This document shows positions 8,153 to 16,511 of a stretch of DNA of 64,000 bases, piece after piece (positions within the stretch are counted from its first letter, which is position 1; each line of letters begins with the position of its first letter). The notes below the pieces were generated by a model that was given only the letters and a program-made list of their open reading frames with translations, was not told where the DNA came from and searched no databases. A program made the translations under genes and the position numbers. The DNA is from Candidatus Lutacidiplasma silvani (GTDB lineage Archaea > Thermoplasmatota > Thermoplasmata > Lutacidiplasmatales > UBA184): the NCBI GenBank assembly GCA_022750295.1, contig JAKIVZ010000004.1, positions 1-64,000 on the forward strand, in the 5' to 3' direction.

Positions 8153-9025
8153 TCAGTCGCCGGTGACGTCGAGGAGGAACTCGCGGATCGCGTTCAGGAA
8201 CTGCCGCGGCTGCTCGAGATGCGCAAGATGGCTGCTCTGCGGGAGGACCCGCAGGTGCGCCGGGACAATCCGGTCCGCCATCTCCCGCGACGCGTCGAGG
8301 AAGAAGTCGTATCGCCCGACGAGGACGAGGGTCGGGACCTCGATCTTCGAGTAGTATCGGCGGCCGTCCCACCGGGCGAGCGTCCCATCGATGACGAACT
8401 CGTCTCCGGTCCGGGTCATCATCGCCCGGTAGACCTTCTTGCTGACCTTCGATGCCTTCAGGTCCCTCGGCATCCCGTTGAGGAACCGGGAGTTGAACGG
8501 TCGGCTGATCGCCTCGCCGAGCGCGGCATACTCCGGGGAGTCGAACGCCTTCGACTTGGTGAGCTCGGCGAGCCGCTTCCGCTGGGCGGGTGACGCCTTG
8601 CTGAGCATGAGACGGTTCGATTGCCGGATCTCCTCGGTGCTGCCGGCGGTGGCGCAGAGGAGGAGCGAGGCGAGCTTCGATTGGTATCGGTGCGCATACT
8701 CGAGCGCCGCGAAGCCGCCGGCCGAGAACCCGAGCAGGTGAAGTTCGTCGATGTCGAGGGCGCGTCGAAGCGCCTCGACGTCCTGCGCCTGGTTCTGGAC
8801 GGTGTAGTCGTCGCTCTGCCGGGGACCCCAGCTCCCGCCCACTCCGCGGGGGTTGAACAGGATGACGCGAAGGTGGCTCGTCGCCAAGCCCAGGAGCGGG
8901 CGGAGGTAGTGGTAGGTGTACCCGGGGCCGCCGGGGTGGACGAGGAGGGTCGCGGGGCCGTGACCCCGGGAAATGTACTCGAACGATCGCCGTCCTGCGG
9001 TCGTGACGTGCCGCAGGCGGGGCAT
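8153..9025 (-). CDS. Alpha/beta hydrolase, proline-iminopeptidase-like
   Basis: This 290-residue alpha/beta hydrolase has the oxyanion-hole motif HPGGPG at residues 30-35, the nucleophile elbow GFSAGG with Ser101, an acid residue in VLVGRYDFFLD, and the catalytic His in SSHLAHLEQP near the C-terminus. The HPGGPG motif is typical of proline iminopeptidases and related acylamino-acid or tripeptidyl enzymes, so peptide N-terminal processing is the likely role, but the exact substrate is not readable. A TATA box at 9049-9058 supports the chosen start and a leaderless message. It is convergent with the antiporter gene, 21 bases apart. Confidence 0.88.
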   Translation of the reverse strand: MPRLRHVTTAGRRSFEYISRGHGPATLLVHPGGPGYTYHYLRPLLGLATSHLRVILFNPRGVGGSWGPRQSDDYTVQNQAQDVEALRRALDIDELHLLGFSAGGFAALEYAHRYQSKLASLLLCATAGSTEEIRQSNRLMLSKASPAQRKRLAELTKSKAFDSPEYAALGEAISRPFNSRFLNGMPRDLKASKVSKKVYRAMMTRTGDEFVIDGTLARWDGRRYYSKIEVPTLVLVGRYDFFLDASREMADRIVPAHLRVLPQSSHLAHLEQPRQFLNAIREFLLDVTGD

Positions 9026-9048
9026 TGCCCTTGGGCATCGAACCCGGA

Positions 9049-9058
9049 GGATAAATGT
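9049..9058 (-). promoter_or_regulatory. TATA box for the alpha/beta hydrolase gene
   Basis: On the minus strand the sequence reads ACATTTATCC, centred about 28 bases before the ATG at 9025, consistent with a leaderless transcript. Confidence 0.65.
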
Positions 9059-9109
9059 CGCGGCGCCGCCCGAGCGGCTGCCGTCCGGCGACGAGGCGGT
9101 CGCGGGACA

Positions 9110-9778
9110 CTATTCGGCGGTCACGCCGACGTGTCGCAGGAGCCGTCGGTATTCGACCGCCGGGACCCAGGTGACCTGGAGGTACTCCCGCAGGTACCGG
9201 TCCGGCACCCCGAGGCGTCGGGCCTCGGCCACCGAGAAGGCGTACGCCTCGACCTCGGTCGGTCGGTCGACATACGCGAACTTCCGGCCCAGCCAGAGCT
9301 CGCGGCCGTGGTGCCGTTGGAGGATGTGGAAGAATTCGTGGATGATGTCGAGGTAGAGGTCCATGCTCGGACTGTTCGCGAGATGCGACCTCGCGACCAC
9401 GATCACATCGTCCGGGCTCTCCACCATCCGGAACCCGGCCGATCGGACCTCCGGGGGGGTCCGGCGCGGGGCGACGTACATCCACCCCGGCCCGTCGGCC
9501 ACCTCCGCCGAGGTCGCCTTCGCGATCCTCCGGATCTCGGCGTCGTCGCCCGGATACTTCCGGAAGGGGATCGTCCGTTCGAGCCCTCGGAAAACGTCGA
9601 GGAGCGGATACCGGCCGGCGGCAGTGCCGCGGGCCGGGCGGAAAGTCCGGGGCGCCGGAAACTCCTCGGGCCCCGTGCGGGGCGCGATCTCGGGGAAGCT
9701 CGGGATGCGGGGTCGGGTTCTCGGGGGGTTCACGGATCTTCCTCGGGTCCCGCGGATCCGGCCGTGGGTCCGGGCCAT
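9110..9778 (-). CDS. Putative zinc metallopeptidase with HEFFH motif
   Basis: This 222-residue protein has a poorly conserved Arg/Pro-rich first 55 residues, then a compact domain. The helix LYLDIIHEFFHILQRHHG contains H147-E148-F-F-H151, a HExxH zinc site, and TEVEAYAF about 25 residues later offers Glu175 or Glu177 as third ligand, the spacing of gluzincin-like folds. No signal peptide or membrane helix is visible, so it is probably cytoplasmic. The family was not recognised further; it could be a minimal peptidase or an inactive zinc protein. The true start may be further in, near residue 55. It lies just before the tRNA-Gly gene on the same strand. Confidence 0.65.
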   Translation of the reverse strand: MARTHGRIRGTRGRSVNPPRTRPRIPSFPEIAPRTGPEEFPAPRTFRPARGTAAGRYPLLDVFRGLERTIPFRKYPGDDAEIRRIAKATSAEVADGPGWMYVAPRRTPPEVRSAGFRMVESPDDVIVVARSHLANSPSMDLYLDIIHEFFHILQRHHGRELWLGRKFAYVDRPTEVEAYAFSVAEARRLGVPDRYLREYLQVTWVPAVEYRRLLRHVGVTAE

Positions 9779-9812
9779 GGCGGCGCCAGACGTTCGGTTC
9801 CGAATGGGGGGA

Positions 9813-9886
9813 TGCGGGCACCGGGATTTGAACCCGAGTTATAGGCTTGGCAAGCCTATGTGATAACCAAACTACACTATACCCGC
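9813..9886 (-). tRNA. tRNA-Gly (anticodon GCC)
   Basis: The 74-base minus-strand sequence folds as a cloverleaf. The acceptor is GCGGGTA paired with TGCCCGC plus discriminator A. The D arm is GTGTAG...ATCAC, the anticodon stem TAGGC/GCCTA carries loop TTGCCAA, and the T arm is TCGGG-TTCAAAT-CCCGG. The anticodon is GCC, reading GGC and GGU glycine codons. There is no intron, and CCA is not encoded. A possible TATA box lies at 9957-9966. Confidence 0.97.
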
Positions 9887-9956
9887 AGCCGACGGTCCGG
9901 TCACCGCTCCCGAGTTCCCGAAGGTCCCCTGGGACGGGAGAAGCCGAGCGCCCTTC

Positions 9957-9966
9957 CGATAAAAGC
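9957..9966 (-). promoter_or_regulatory. Possible TATA box for tRNA-Gly
   Basis: The minus strand reads GCTTTTATCG. It would place transcription start about 45-50 bases before the tRNA, longer than usual, so the assignment is tentative. Confidence 0.35.
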
Positions 9967-10082
9967 CAAGCGGCCGTTTTGAGGGACTCCGGGACTCGCC
10001 GGGAGGTCGTCCGCTCACGTTAATCGCCCGACGGGCGCTCCCCGCGCGGGAGCGTCCGAAACGCGCCCCCCCCAAGACGACC

Positions 10083-10859
10083 GTGACCGAACCGGACTTG
10101 CTGCGGGAGGGAGAGGTCGTCGTTCTCCGCGGGCCGGGCGGGTCGTCGGTCCTCCTCCCCCTGCGGCCCGGGGCGAGCGAGGTCCCCGGCCGGGGGGTCG
10201 TGGACCTGTCCGACAAGGTCGGGACTCCGCCCGGAACGGTGTTCGAGTGGGCCGGGGTCCGGTTCCAGATCGACCGGCCGGCGCTCGCCGACCTGCTCGG
10301 CCAATTGAAGCGTCGAGCGCAGATCGTCACCCCGAAGGACGCGATGTACCTCCTCTACCTCGCCGGCGTCGGACCGGGGACCCGCGTCGCGGAGGCGGGG
10401 AGCGGGAGCGGCGCGCTCACGACGGTCCTCGCCTATGCGGTCGGCCCGACCGGTGCGGTCGACTCGTTCGACCGCCGGGACGACTTCCTGGACGTGGCCC
10501 GTCGGAACGTGGCGGCCACCGGTTTGGGCGAACGGGTCCGGTTCGGACTTCGCGACGTGGCGGCGGACGGACTCCCGGAGGGGCCGTTCGACTCGGTCGT
10601 CCTCGACCTCCCAGAACCGTGGGCGGTCGTTCCCAAGTTGGGCGCGTCGCTTCGGTCCGGCGGCCGGATCGCCGCGTATACGCCCACGTACAACCAATTG
10701 GAGCGGACGTCCCGTACGCTGCGGGACGCCGGATTTCAGGAGTTGCGGAGCCTCGAGCTGATCGAGCGGGAGCTCCACGTGGGCGACGGCGGGACCCGGC
10801 CGGCGTTCGACATGCTGGGCCACACCGGGTTCCTGACCGGGGCCCGCCGGGGGGACTGA
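10083..10859 (+). CDS. trmI: tRNA (adenine-N1)-methyltransferase, TrmI type
   Basis: This 258-residue enzyme has an N-terminal beta-barrel (about residues 1-65) and a Rossmann-type SAM-binding domain. AGVGPGTRVAEAGSGSGALT (about 93-112) contains motif I, QIVTPKDAMYLLYLAG precedes it as in the TrmI family, and VVLDLPEPW is the catalytic motif IV. In archaea the enzyme makes m1A at positions 57 and 58 of the T loop of tRNAs, acting as a homotetramer. The GTG start gives the expected family N-terminus. It begins close to tRNA-Gly but in the opposite orientation, and one base separates its stop from the next gene, so the two are probably co-transcribed. Confidence 0.9.
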   Translation: MTEPDLLREGEVVVLRGPGGSSVLLPLRPGASEVPGRGVVDLSDKVGTPPGTVFEWAGVRFQIDRPALADLLGQLKRRAQIVTPKDAMYLLYLAGVGPGTRVAEAGSGSGALTTVLAYAVGPTGAVDSFDRRDDFLDVARRNVAATGLGERVRFGLRDVAADGLPEGPFDSVVLDLPEPWAVVPKLGASLRSGGRIAAYTPTYNQLERTSRTLRDAGFQELRSLELIERELHVGDGGTRPAFDMLGHTGFLTGARRGD

Positions 10860-10860
10860 G

Positions 10861-11616
10861 ATGGTCGAGCTCACACTGACGGTCGGCGCGGTGGTGGGGG
10901 TCGCTCTCTCCGCGGGGTTCGTCTACTGGGAGATCGGCCGGTACGCCGCGCCGCAGGTCGTCGAGAGCCGGTTCGACGAAAAGAAGGAGATGTTCGCCTA
11001 CACGGCAGGGCTCTTCGTCGGGATTCCCCTCGCCGTCGCCTTCCTGTTCTTCCTCTCGGCGGGGAACCTCCTCGCCGCCGGGATCGACCTCGTGGCGCTC
11101 GTTGGTGGGACCGAGCTCGCCCAGTGGGCCCTCCTCCGCACGATCTACTTCGGGTCGGACGGGAGTGGGCCGTTCTACGCCCTCGGATTCCGGGCCGGGA
11201 TCGGGGGGATCATCACCCTCGCCGTCGTGGCCCAGGCGCTCGGCGCCAGTTCGGTCAGCTCGACCAGCCTCGTGGTCGCCGGGGTCCAGTCGGTCGCGAT
11301 CGTCACCCTCGAGGTCGTCGGGGCGGTCCTCTCGCTCCGGACCCCGCGGCCGATCGGGGGCCCACGGGGCGGACCGGGACCCGGCGCGCTCGTTTCGGGG
11401 GTCGGATTTTTCCTGCTCGCCCTCGGGCCGTCGTTTGGCGGGGCCGGCGCCGTGGCCGCCGCCCTCTCGGTCGCGGTCGTCTCGATCCTCATGTACCGGC
11501 GTCTCGCCCGACCGATCCTGGACCGGATCCGGCCGCCGAGCACGGTCGTCCACCTCGACGACGACGAGCCCGACGTCGACGAGCGCCGTTCCGGATTTGG
11601 GCGGACCGACCAGTAG
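10861..11616 (+). CDS. Polytopic membrane protein, function unknown
   Basis: This 251-residue protein has six or seven predicted membrane helices, the first at about residues 4-24, then about 50-72, 77-95, 107-128, 133-158, 178-197 and 198-214. A charged cytoplasmic-looking tail rich in Asp and Arg follows (HLDDDEPDVDERR). No transporter or enzyme motif was recognised. The ATG lies one base after the trmI stop, which suggests translation from the same message, though a role related to tRNA modification is not implied. Confidence 0.75.
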   Translation: MVELTLTVGAVVGVALSAGFVYWEIGRYAAPQVVESRFDEKKEMFAYTAGLFVGIPLAVAFLFFLSAGNLLAAGIDLVALVGGTELAQWALLRTIYFGSDGSGPFYALGFRAGIGGIITLAVVAQALGASSVSSTSLVVAGVQSVAIVTLEVVGAVLSLRTPRPIGGPRGGPGPGALVSGVGFFLLALGPSFGGAGAVAAALSVAVVSILMYRRLARPILDRIRPPSTVVHLDDDEPDVDERRSGFGRTDQ

Positions 11617-11664
11617 CCGGGGTCCGCCGAGCCCCGGGTCCGCCCGGTCCGTCGCGTCGCCGAC

Positions 11665-12174
11665 CTACAACCCGAGGGGGGTGGTTCCGGTCGCGGCGAA
11701 CACCGTGATGTCCGACGAGATCAGGAAGATCAGGAACATCAGGACGATGCAAACCACAAAGATCAGGGCGTTCGTCCGCCGGTCCGCGATCGCCCAGGTG
11801 ACGTCCTCCGGCTTCGCGCCCTCGGGCATCCGGATTCCCCAGTGGAGTCGGATCGCCGCCCCGGCGGCGAGCGCGCCCAGCCCGAGGACCCAGAGGATTC
11901 GGGCGGCGAGGATCGAGTTGGCCGCCTGGGACGCGAATCCCGAGCAGGCCGTGGCGGACGAGTAGCAGTTCCCGCCCGGAGTGGCCCCGGCCACGACCAC
12001 GAGCGCTCCCGCGAACAGGAGGAAGAATCCGAGGACCCGCGTCCAGAAGCCCAAGAGGGGCCACGGGTCGGTGATCGTGATCGTCCGCTTCGGGGGAACC
12101 GGCATCGGCATCCACATCGGAGGGGCCGGGGGCGAGTCCGTCGGGGGCGGGGGTGGGGGCGGAGGGGCAGCCAT
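11665..12174 (-). CDS. Three-helix membrane protein with proline-rich N-terminus
   Basis: This 169-residue protein starts with a Pro-rich segment (eight consecutive prolines within residues 4-11, more to residue 28), then three predicted membrane helices at about 41-64, 84-105 and 133-155. A loop between helices 1 and 2 holds two Cys (NCYSSATAC) that could form a disulfide outside the cell. The function is unknown. Proline-rich tails beside membrane segments recur in three other proteins of this window, which may reflect a shared cytoplasmic partner. It is convergent with the gene at 10861 and divergent from the one at 12321. Confidence 0.7.
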   Translation of the reverse strand: MAAPPPPPPPPTDSPPAPPMWMPMPVPPKRTITITDPWPLLGFWTRVLGFFLLFAGALVVVAGATPGGNCYSSATACSGFASQAANSILAARILWVLGLGALAAGAAIRLHWGIRMPEGAKPEDVTWAIADRRTNALIFVVCIVLMFLIFLISSDITVFAATGTTPLGL

Positions 12175-12284
12175 GGACTCCGGTTCGGGGGATGGGGAGG
12201 ATAATCCTTCCGTTGTAGGGGATGGGGCGGCCGGCGGGTCCCGCCCCCGTCGTTCCGCCGATGGAACCCCCGCCCGCCGGTCGC

Positions 12285-12296
12285 GTATTTCATAAG
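12285..12296 (+). promoter_or_regulatory. TATA box for the gene at 12321
   Basis: GTATTTCATAAG is centred about 31 bases before the ATG at 12321, consistent with a nearly leaderless transcript, and it decides the start against an upstream in-frame codon at 12222. Confidence 0.6.
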
Positions 12297-12320
12297 ACCG
12301 TCCGTCTCCCCCACCGACGA

Positions 12321-12755
12321 ATGGCCGACGCCGACGAGAAGGTCCCGTTCAGCCGGACGCTCCGGCGCTTCGTCCGGACGTACCGGTTCCTGCTCTCGGT
12401 GATCCTGCTCGCCGTGGGGATCTTCCTCGTGGTCCTGACGGTCGGGAACTTCACGCCCCTCTCCAGCTGGGGACCGTTCCCGTCCGTCAACAACGCGACC
12501 GACCAGAGCCCGAGCGGGGGACCGAACTACAACCTGCTCTTCGTGGTCGTCGGACCGATCGTCGTCCTCGTCGGCGCCTACCTCGTCGGCGCCTACTACA
12601 TCGCCCGTTCCAAGTTCGAGCACCTGATGGTCACGAAGAGCAAGGCCGAGTTCCTCCGGAACCTTCCGGACCTCGAGGACCTTCTCTGGGACCTGACCCC
12701 GGCCGACGAGCAGCGGTACATCGAGAAGAAGGCCGAGCTGCGGATCCGGCGCTAG
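12321..12755 (+). CDS. Two-helix membrane protein, DUF3198-like
   Basis: This 144-residue protein has membrane helices at about residues 23-43 and 69-92, separated by a short external loop with an N-glycosylation-type Asn (NNAT). A soluble C-terminal helical segment follows (KSKAEFLRNLPDLEDLLWDL and EQRYIEKKAEL). The layout (two helices, then a conserved Lys/Glu-rich region with paired Leu-Asp motifs) resembles DUF3198, a family I associate with Thermoplasmata; that match is from memory and tentative. The promoter at 12285 fixes the start. No function is known. Confidence 0.75.
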   Translation: MADADEKVPFSRTLRRFVRTYRFLLSVILLAVGIFLVVLTVGNFTPLSSWGPFPSVNNATDQSPSGGPNYNLLFVVVGPIVVLVGAYLVGAYYIARSKFEHLMVTKSKAEFLRNLPDLEDLLWDLTPADEQRYIEKKAELRIRR

Positions 12756-12902
12756 GGCCGGCCCCGGCGTTCGGCCGGCAACCTCGCCCCGTGGGGTCCC
12801 GTACGCCTCGGGGAATCGCGTCGGTGTTACGGCCCGAACCTGAGCCGTTCGGACGGTCGGCCCTCCCCCGGAGGGGAGCCGGAGCGACCGAACCCGGGGC
12901 GG

Positions 12903-12910
12903 GTTATCTA
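12903..12910 (+). promoter_or_regulatory. TATA box deciding the GTG start at 12932
   Basis: GTTATCTA is centred about 26 bases before GTG 12932. Transcription would begin at or just before that codon, which argues against the longer frame starting at 12791. Confidence 0.55.
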
Positions 12911-12931
12911 CCCCCGCCGGGTCGCCGGCAC

Positions 12932-13804
12932 GTGGCGGCGAGTCCCGCTCCGAAGGACTTCCAGTTCCGCCGCCTCCAGAAGCCCGAGGAGTTCCGGGCG
13001 GTCGAGGAGGTCGACCGCGCCGCAGGAGGAATTCCCGAGGAACCGCCAATTCCTACGCCGGTCCAGCGCGCGTTCCAGGACAACGGGGGGCTCGTCGTCG
13101 GGGCCTTCGCCGAGATCTACCTCGCCGGCTTTGCGGTCGGATTCCTCGGGTGGGACGGGGAGAAGCTCTACCTCTACTCCCACCGGACCGCCGTCCGCCC
13201 CGAGTACCAGAACCACCACCTCGGCTTCCGTCTGAAGACCCACCAGCGCGACGAGATCCTTCGGCAGGGCCTCGACGAGATCCGGTGGACGTTCGACCCG
13301 CTCCAGAGCCGGGCGGCGTTCCTCTACCTCCACCGGCTCGGCGCCGTACCGGACCGGTACCTCGTCCACTACTTCGGCCGGCTCGGCGGGGAGGGCGGCG
13401 AGAACCTCGAAACCGACCGGGTCCGGGCCGTCTGGAAGCTTCAGGACCCGACGGTCGTCGCCCGGCTGGAAGCGAAGGAGCCCGACCGGGCCGCCGAGGA
13501 GGCCCGGTTCCGGGCGTCGACCCCGCTCCTCGAGACCGAGCTCGACGACCACGGCCTCCGGGTCCCCACCAGCGTCTCCGAACCGTCCGGACCGTCGGCG
13601 ACGCTCGAGATCCCGTTCGACCTCGGGCTGATTCGCGAGCACGCGCCGGGGAACCTCCGCACGTGGCGCCACGCGACCCGCGACGCGTTCCGCGCCGCGT
13701 TCGACCTCGGCTACACGGTCGACGACTTCGCCGTGGTCTCCCCCGACCACGAGCGCCGGAGCGTCTACTTCCTGCGGGGACCGCCCGCCCCCGCCCCGAA
13801 GTAG
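12932..13804 (+). CDS. GNAT family N-acetyltransferase (COG3375-like)
   Basis: This 290-residue protein has a GNAT domain. GGLVVGAFAEIYLAGFAVGFLGW is the central sheet, LYLYSHRTAVRPEYQNHHLGFRL contains the acetyl-CoA-binding segment (the Q/R-x-x-G-x-G/A loop reads QNHHLG), and IRWTFDPLQSRAAFLYLHRLGA is the characteristic strand and helix of the COG3375 group. The second half (about 160-290) is a conserved extension seen in that group. Members have been linked to amino-acid or menaquinone-related acyl transfer, but the substrate is unknown. The GTG start follows from the promoter at 12903. Confidence 0.82.
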   Translation: MAASPAPKDFQFRRLQKPEEFRAVEEVDRAAGGIPEEPPIPTPVQRAFQDNGGLVVGAFAEIYLAGFAVGFLGWDGEKLYLYSHRTAVRPEYQNHHLGFRLKTHQRDEILRQGLDEIRWTFDPLQSRAAFLYLHRLGAVPDRYLVHYFGRLGGEGGENLETDRVRAVWKLQDPTVVARLEAKEPDRAAEEARFRASTPLLETELDDHGLRVPTSVSEPSGPSATLEIPFDLGLIREHAPGNLRTWRHATRDAFRAAFDLGYTVDDFAVVSPDHERRSVYFLRGPPAPAPK

Positions 13805-13861
13805 TCGGCGGGTCGGTCGATCCGACGGCGGCGACGGGTCGCCGTCGCGTGAAATGCGGAT

Positions 13862-14809
13862 ATGCCGCCGACCGCTCGGTCCGGCATGGCCGGCCGGCCC
13901 GTCCCCCGCCCCTCGCCCCTTTCCCCGGTCGCCATCGCGGTCGTGCTCGCGGCGGTGTTCTTCGGCGTGGCGGCGGCCCTCCTCTCGGGCGCGCCGCCGA
14001 CCCCCACCCAGCTCCCTCCCTCCCACGGGACGTTCATCGATTACGGCGACCTCGTGATCGTTTCCTGGCTGATCATCGGGGCCGTCGCCGCCTGGATCGT
14101 CTACCGGGTCGTCCTGCGGGTGCGCAACCCGAGCGGGGGAGCGCTGAACTCGTTCGTCGTCGTCTGGTTCGTCGTCCTCCTGCTGGTCCTCGGATTCATC
14201 GTCGCTGTCCACTTCTTCGGGCCGGCGGCCCCGGCCCAGAACGGGACCGGGTTGAACCGCACCGGGAACTCCACCGCGCCGCCGGGAGGAACTCCGGTGA
14301 ACACGACACCGAACGGCAGCGTCGGGAACTTCACGCTCGGGTCCCACACGTTTCCGGGTTGGTCCGCCTACGTCCTCGTGCTCGGGGTGGCGGCCGTGAG
14401 CGCGATCGTTGCCCTCCAGGTCGCGAGATCCCTCGGGGCCCGGTCGAGGTCGGAGCGCGAGGGGCTCGCCGATCCGACCGAAGTGGCGCGAGCGGCCATC
14501 GTGGAGACCCTCGCGAAGCTCGAGGCCGACCCGAACGCCGACCCCCGCGCGCTGGTCGTCGCGCTCTACGCCCGCCTGCTCGCCACCGTCGACGCCCAGC
14601 TCATCGAGACGAGCGCCCGGACGGCCCGGGAGATCGAGACGGTGGCGGTCCAGCGCTGGAAGTTGCCGCCCGAGGCGGCCCGGGACCTCACCCGCCTGTT
14701 CGAGGAGGCCCGGTACTCCCCGCATCGGATCGGTCGAGTGGAGACGGAACGGGCGCGGGCCGCCCTCCAGAAGATCCTCGAGATCATCGACCGGAGCGTG
14801 GTCCGGTGA
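13862..14809 (+). CDS. DUF4129-domain membrane protein
   Basis: This 315-residue protein is the first gene of a four-gene operon with 4-base overlaps. It has membrane helices at about residues 21-42, 61-80, 95-117 and 160-181. An external loop carries several N-x-S/T sequons (NGT, NRT, NST, NTT, NGS). The cytoplasmic C-terminal domain (about 205-310) matches DUF4129, a helical domain usually found with transglutaminase-like proteins, DUF58 and MoxR. A second ATG at 13886 would fit a leaderless start equally well. The cluster probably assembles or processes a cell-envelope component, which is an inference from the family context. Confidence 0.78.
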   Translation: MPPTARSGMAGRPVPRPSPLSPVAIAVVLAAVFFGVAAALLSGAPPTPTQLPPSHGTFIDYGDLVIVSWLIIGAVAAWIVYRVVLRVRNPSGGALNSFVVVWFVVLLLVLGFIVAVHFFGPAAPAQNGTGLNRTGNSTAPPGGTPVNTTPNGSVGNFTLGSHTFPGWSAYVLVLGVAAVSAIVALQVARSLGARSRSEREGLADPTEVARAAIVETLAKLEADPNADPRALVVALYARLLATVDAQLIETSARTAREIETVAVQRWKLPPEAARDLTRLFEEARYSPHRIGRVETERARAALQKILEIIDRSVVR

Positions 14810-15216
14810 GGGAAGCGCCGCTCGGGATCGCCTTCCTGGCGGTCGGCGGCATCCTGGCCGCCGCGGCGATCGCCGCGACGAGCGACCTCGGGACGGCGAC
14901 GGAGCTGGCGGCCGTCGGCACGGCGCTCGCCGGGGTCGGCCTCGTCCTCCTGGTCGCCCCGGTCGTCGGCCACGCCCGGAGCCCCCGACCGGACCCGGTC
15001 GGCTCGTCGCTCGTGCTGCTCCGGGAGTCGTTCCGGTCGGGACCGCTCGGCCGGCAGGCGATCCTCGCGACGGTCGTGAGCCTCGAGCGGGCGGGGTCCG
15101 GGGAGGAGTTCGGCCGATTGAGCCCGGACGAGGAGCGTCGCCTCGTCGCGGCCGATCCCGCGACGTTCCGGGCGTGGCTCGACGAACGGCTGACGACGCT
15201 CGAGCAGGGGACGTGA
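14806..15216 (+). CDS. Small membrane protein of the DUF58 operon
   Basis: This 136-residue protein has two predicted membrane helices (about residues 6-24 and 30-50) and a soluble helical C-terminus containing SSLVLLRESFRSGPLGRQAI and LSPDEERRLVAADPATFRAWLDERL. The GTG start overlaps the previous stop by four bases (GTGA) and its own stop overlaps the DUF58 start in the same way, implying translational coupling and fixed stoichiometry. I do not recognise the family. Its place between DUF4129 and DUF58 suggests an accessory membrane subunit. Confidence 0.75.
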   Translation: MREAPLGIAFLAVGGILAAAAIAATSDLGTATELAAVGTALAGVGLVLLVAPVVGHARSPRPDPVGSSLVLLRESFRSGPLGRQAILATVVSLERAGSGEEFGRLSPDEERRLVAADPATFRAWLDERLTTLEQGT

Positions 15217-16511
15217 GCGCCGCTGATTCCCCGGCGTCGCCGGTCCGATTCCGGTCGCGGGCGTTCGTGCTCCTGGGCGTCGGGGCGGCGCTCGCCGCGG
15301 TCGCGGTGGCCGACCGGGACTCCGTCCCGTTGTTCCTCGCGGTCCCGCTCCTCTTGGGGCCCGTCGCGGCCCTGCTGGCCGCGGCGCGCGCCGCCGCGCC
15401 CCGCCGGGTCGTCTGGTCGGTCGACGGAAGTCGCGACGAGGTCGAGGTCGTCGGCTCGATCGAGGCGGCCGGCGCGGGTCCGCCGACCGGGATCGTCCCC
15501 GTGTTCGCCCGACCGGAGCCGCTCGTGGAGCGGGTTCCGCCCGAAGTCGAGGCGACCGCGAGCGGGATCGAATTCCGGCTGCACTGGTCCGCCCCGTACC
15601 CGTGCCTCGTCACCGTCGAGTGCCCCACGCTCGTGTGGCGGGACCCTCTCGGCCTTCTCGAACGGAACCTCCCGGTCCTCGGGGAGCCGCTGCGGGTGCA
15701 GCGGTTCCCGCCCGAGCTCGCCCGCGCGGCGCGGGCCCCGCTCCGACGTACGACGCCGCTCCCCGGGGAGGTGCGGGCTCGGCAACTCGGTCCGTCGGGC
15801 GAGTTCTTCGGTCTCCGCCCGTACGGGGAGGGCGACACCGCCCGGCAGGTGAACTGGTCGGCGACCGCCCGCAGCGGTCGAATGCTCGCGAACGACTTCC
15901 GGGTCGAGCGGACCGGCGATCTACTGATCGTCCTCGACCTTCGGCCGACCTCGCTCGGGCCGGAGATTGACGCCCGGCTCGCCTCCGTCGCCTGCGCCGG
16001 GGCGTACGGGCTCGCCGAGTCGTTCCTGGACCAGAAGGCCCGGGTCGGCCTCGCGCTCTTTTCGGAGTTCGTGACCGCGATCCCGCTCGGCTCCGGTCGC
16101 CGCCAGCGGTACCAGCTCCTCCGGGCGCTCCAGGCGGCGCGGATCGGCGACGTCGCCGGCCCGTCCGAACGCCTGGCCGTCTCGCTCCGGCGATACTTCC
16201 CTCCCGGGGTGACCACCGTCGTGGTCTCGCCGCTCGCCGACGACGACTCGACGATGGTCCTCCCCCACCTCCGGCGGCGGGGATTCCCATCGTTCGTCCT
16301 GAGCCCGTCGCCGATCCGACTCCTGACCGAGCACCCGGGTCCCCCGACCGAGGACGACGCCCGCGCGGTCCGGCTGCTGCAGCTCGTCCGACGCCGCCGG
16401 GTCGCCGACGCCTGGTCGGAGGCGCCGGTCGTGGAGTGGGACGACTTCTGGTCGCTGACCGCCCTCACGAGCTTCTTCGCGCGCCCCGCCGGGCGGAGGT
16501 CCGGGCCGTGA
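15213..16511 (+). CDS. DUF58 domain protein
   Basis: This 432-residue protein has two membrane helices near the N-terminus (about residues 17-33 and 38-58), a beta-rich section, then the DUF58 signature at about 190-230 (GEFFGLRPYGEGDTARQVNW, then SATARSGRMLANDF). A von Willebrand A-like domain follows, with LLIVLDLR as its metal-site strand but an altered DxSxS motif (DLRPTS). DUF58 proteins occur beside MoxR ATPases, which are thought to remodel the vWA partner. The GTG start overlaps the previous gene by four bases. The MoxR partner lies 0.8 kb downstream (17294). Confidence 0.88.
   Translation: MSAADSPASPVRFRSRAFVLLGVGAALAAVAVADRDSVPLFLAVPLLLGPVAALLAAARAAAPRRVVWSVDGSRDEVEVVGSIEAAGAGPPTGIVPVFARPEPLVERVPPEVEATASGIEFRLHWSAPYPCLVTVECPTLVWRDPLGLLERNLPVLGEPLRVQRFPPELARAARAPLRRTTPLPGEVRARQLGPSGEFFGLRPYGEGDTARQVNWSATARSGRMLANDFRVERTGDLLIVLDLRPTSLGPEIDARLASVACAGAYGLAESFLDQKARVGLALFSEFVTAIPLGSGRRQRYQLLRALQAARIGDVAGPSERLAVSLRRYFPPGVTTVVVSPLADDDSTMVLPHLRRRGFPSFVLSPSPIRLLTEHPGPPTEDDARAVRLLQLVRRRRVADAWSEAPVVEWDDFWSLTALTSFFARPAGRRSGP

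Noticed and set aside
9637..9660. GGAAAGTCCGG resembling part of the RNase P RNA core
   Set aside because: It lies inside the HExxH coding region on the other strand, and none of the other conserved RNase P elements is present.
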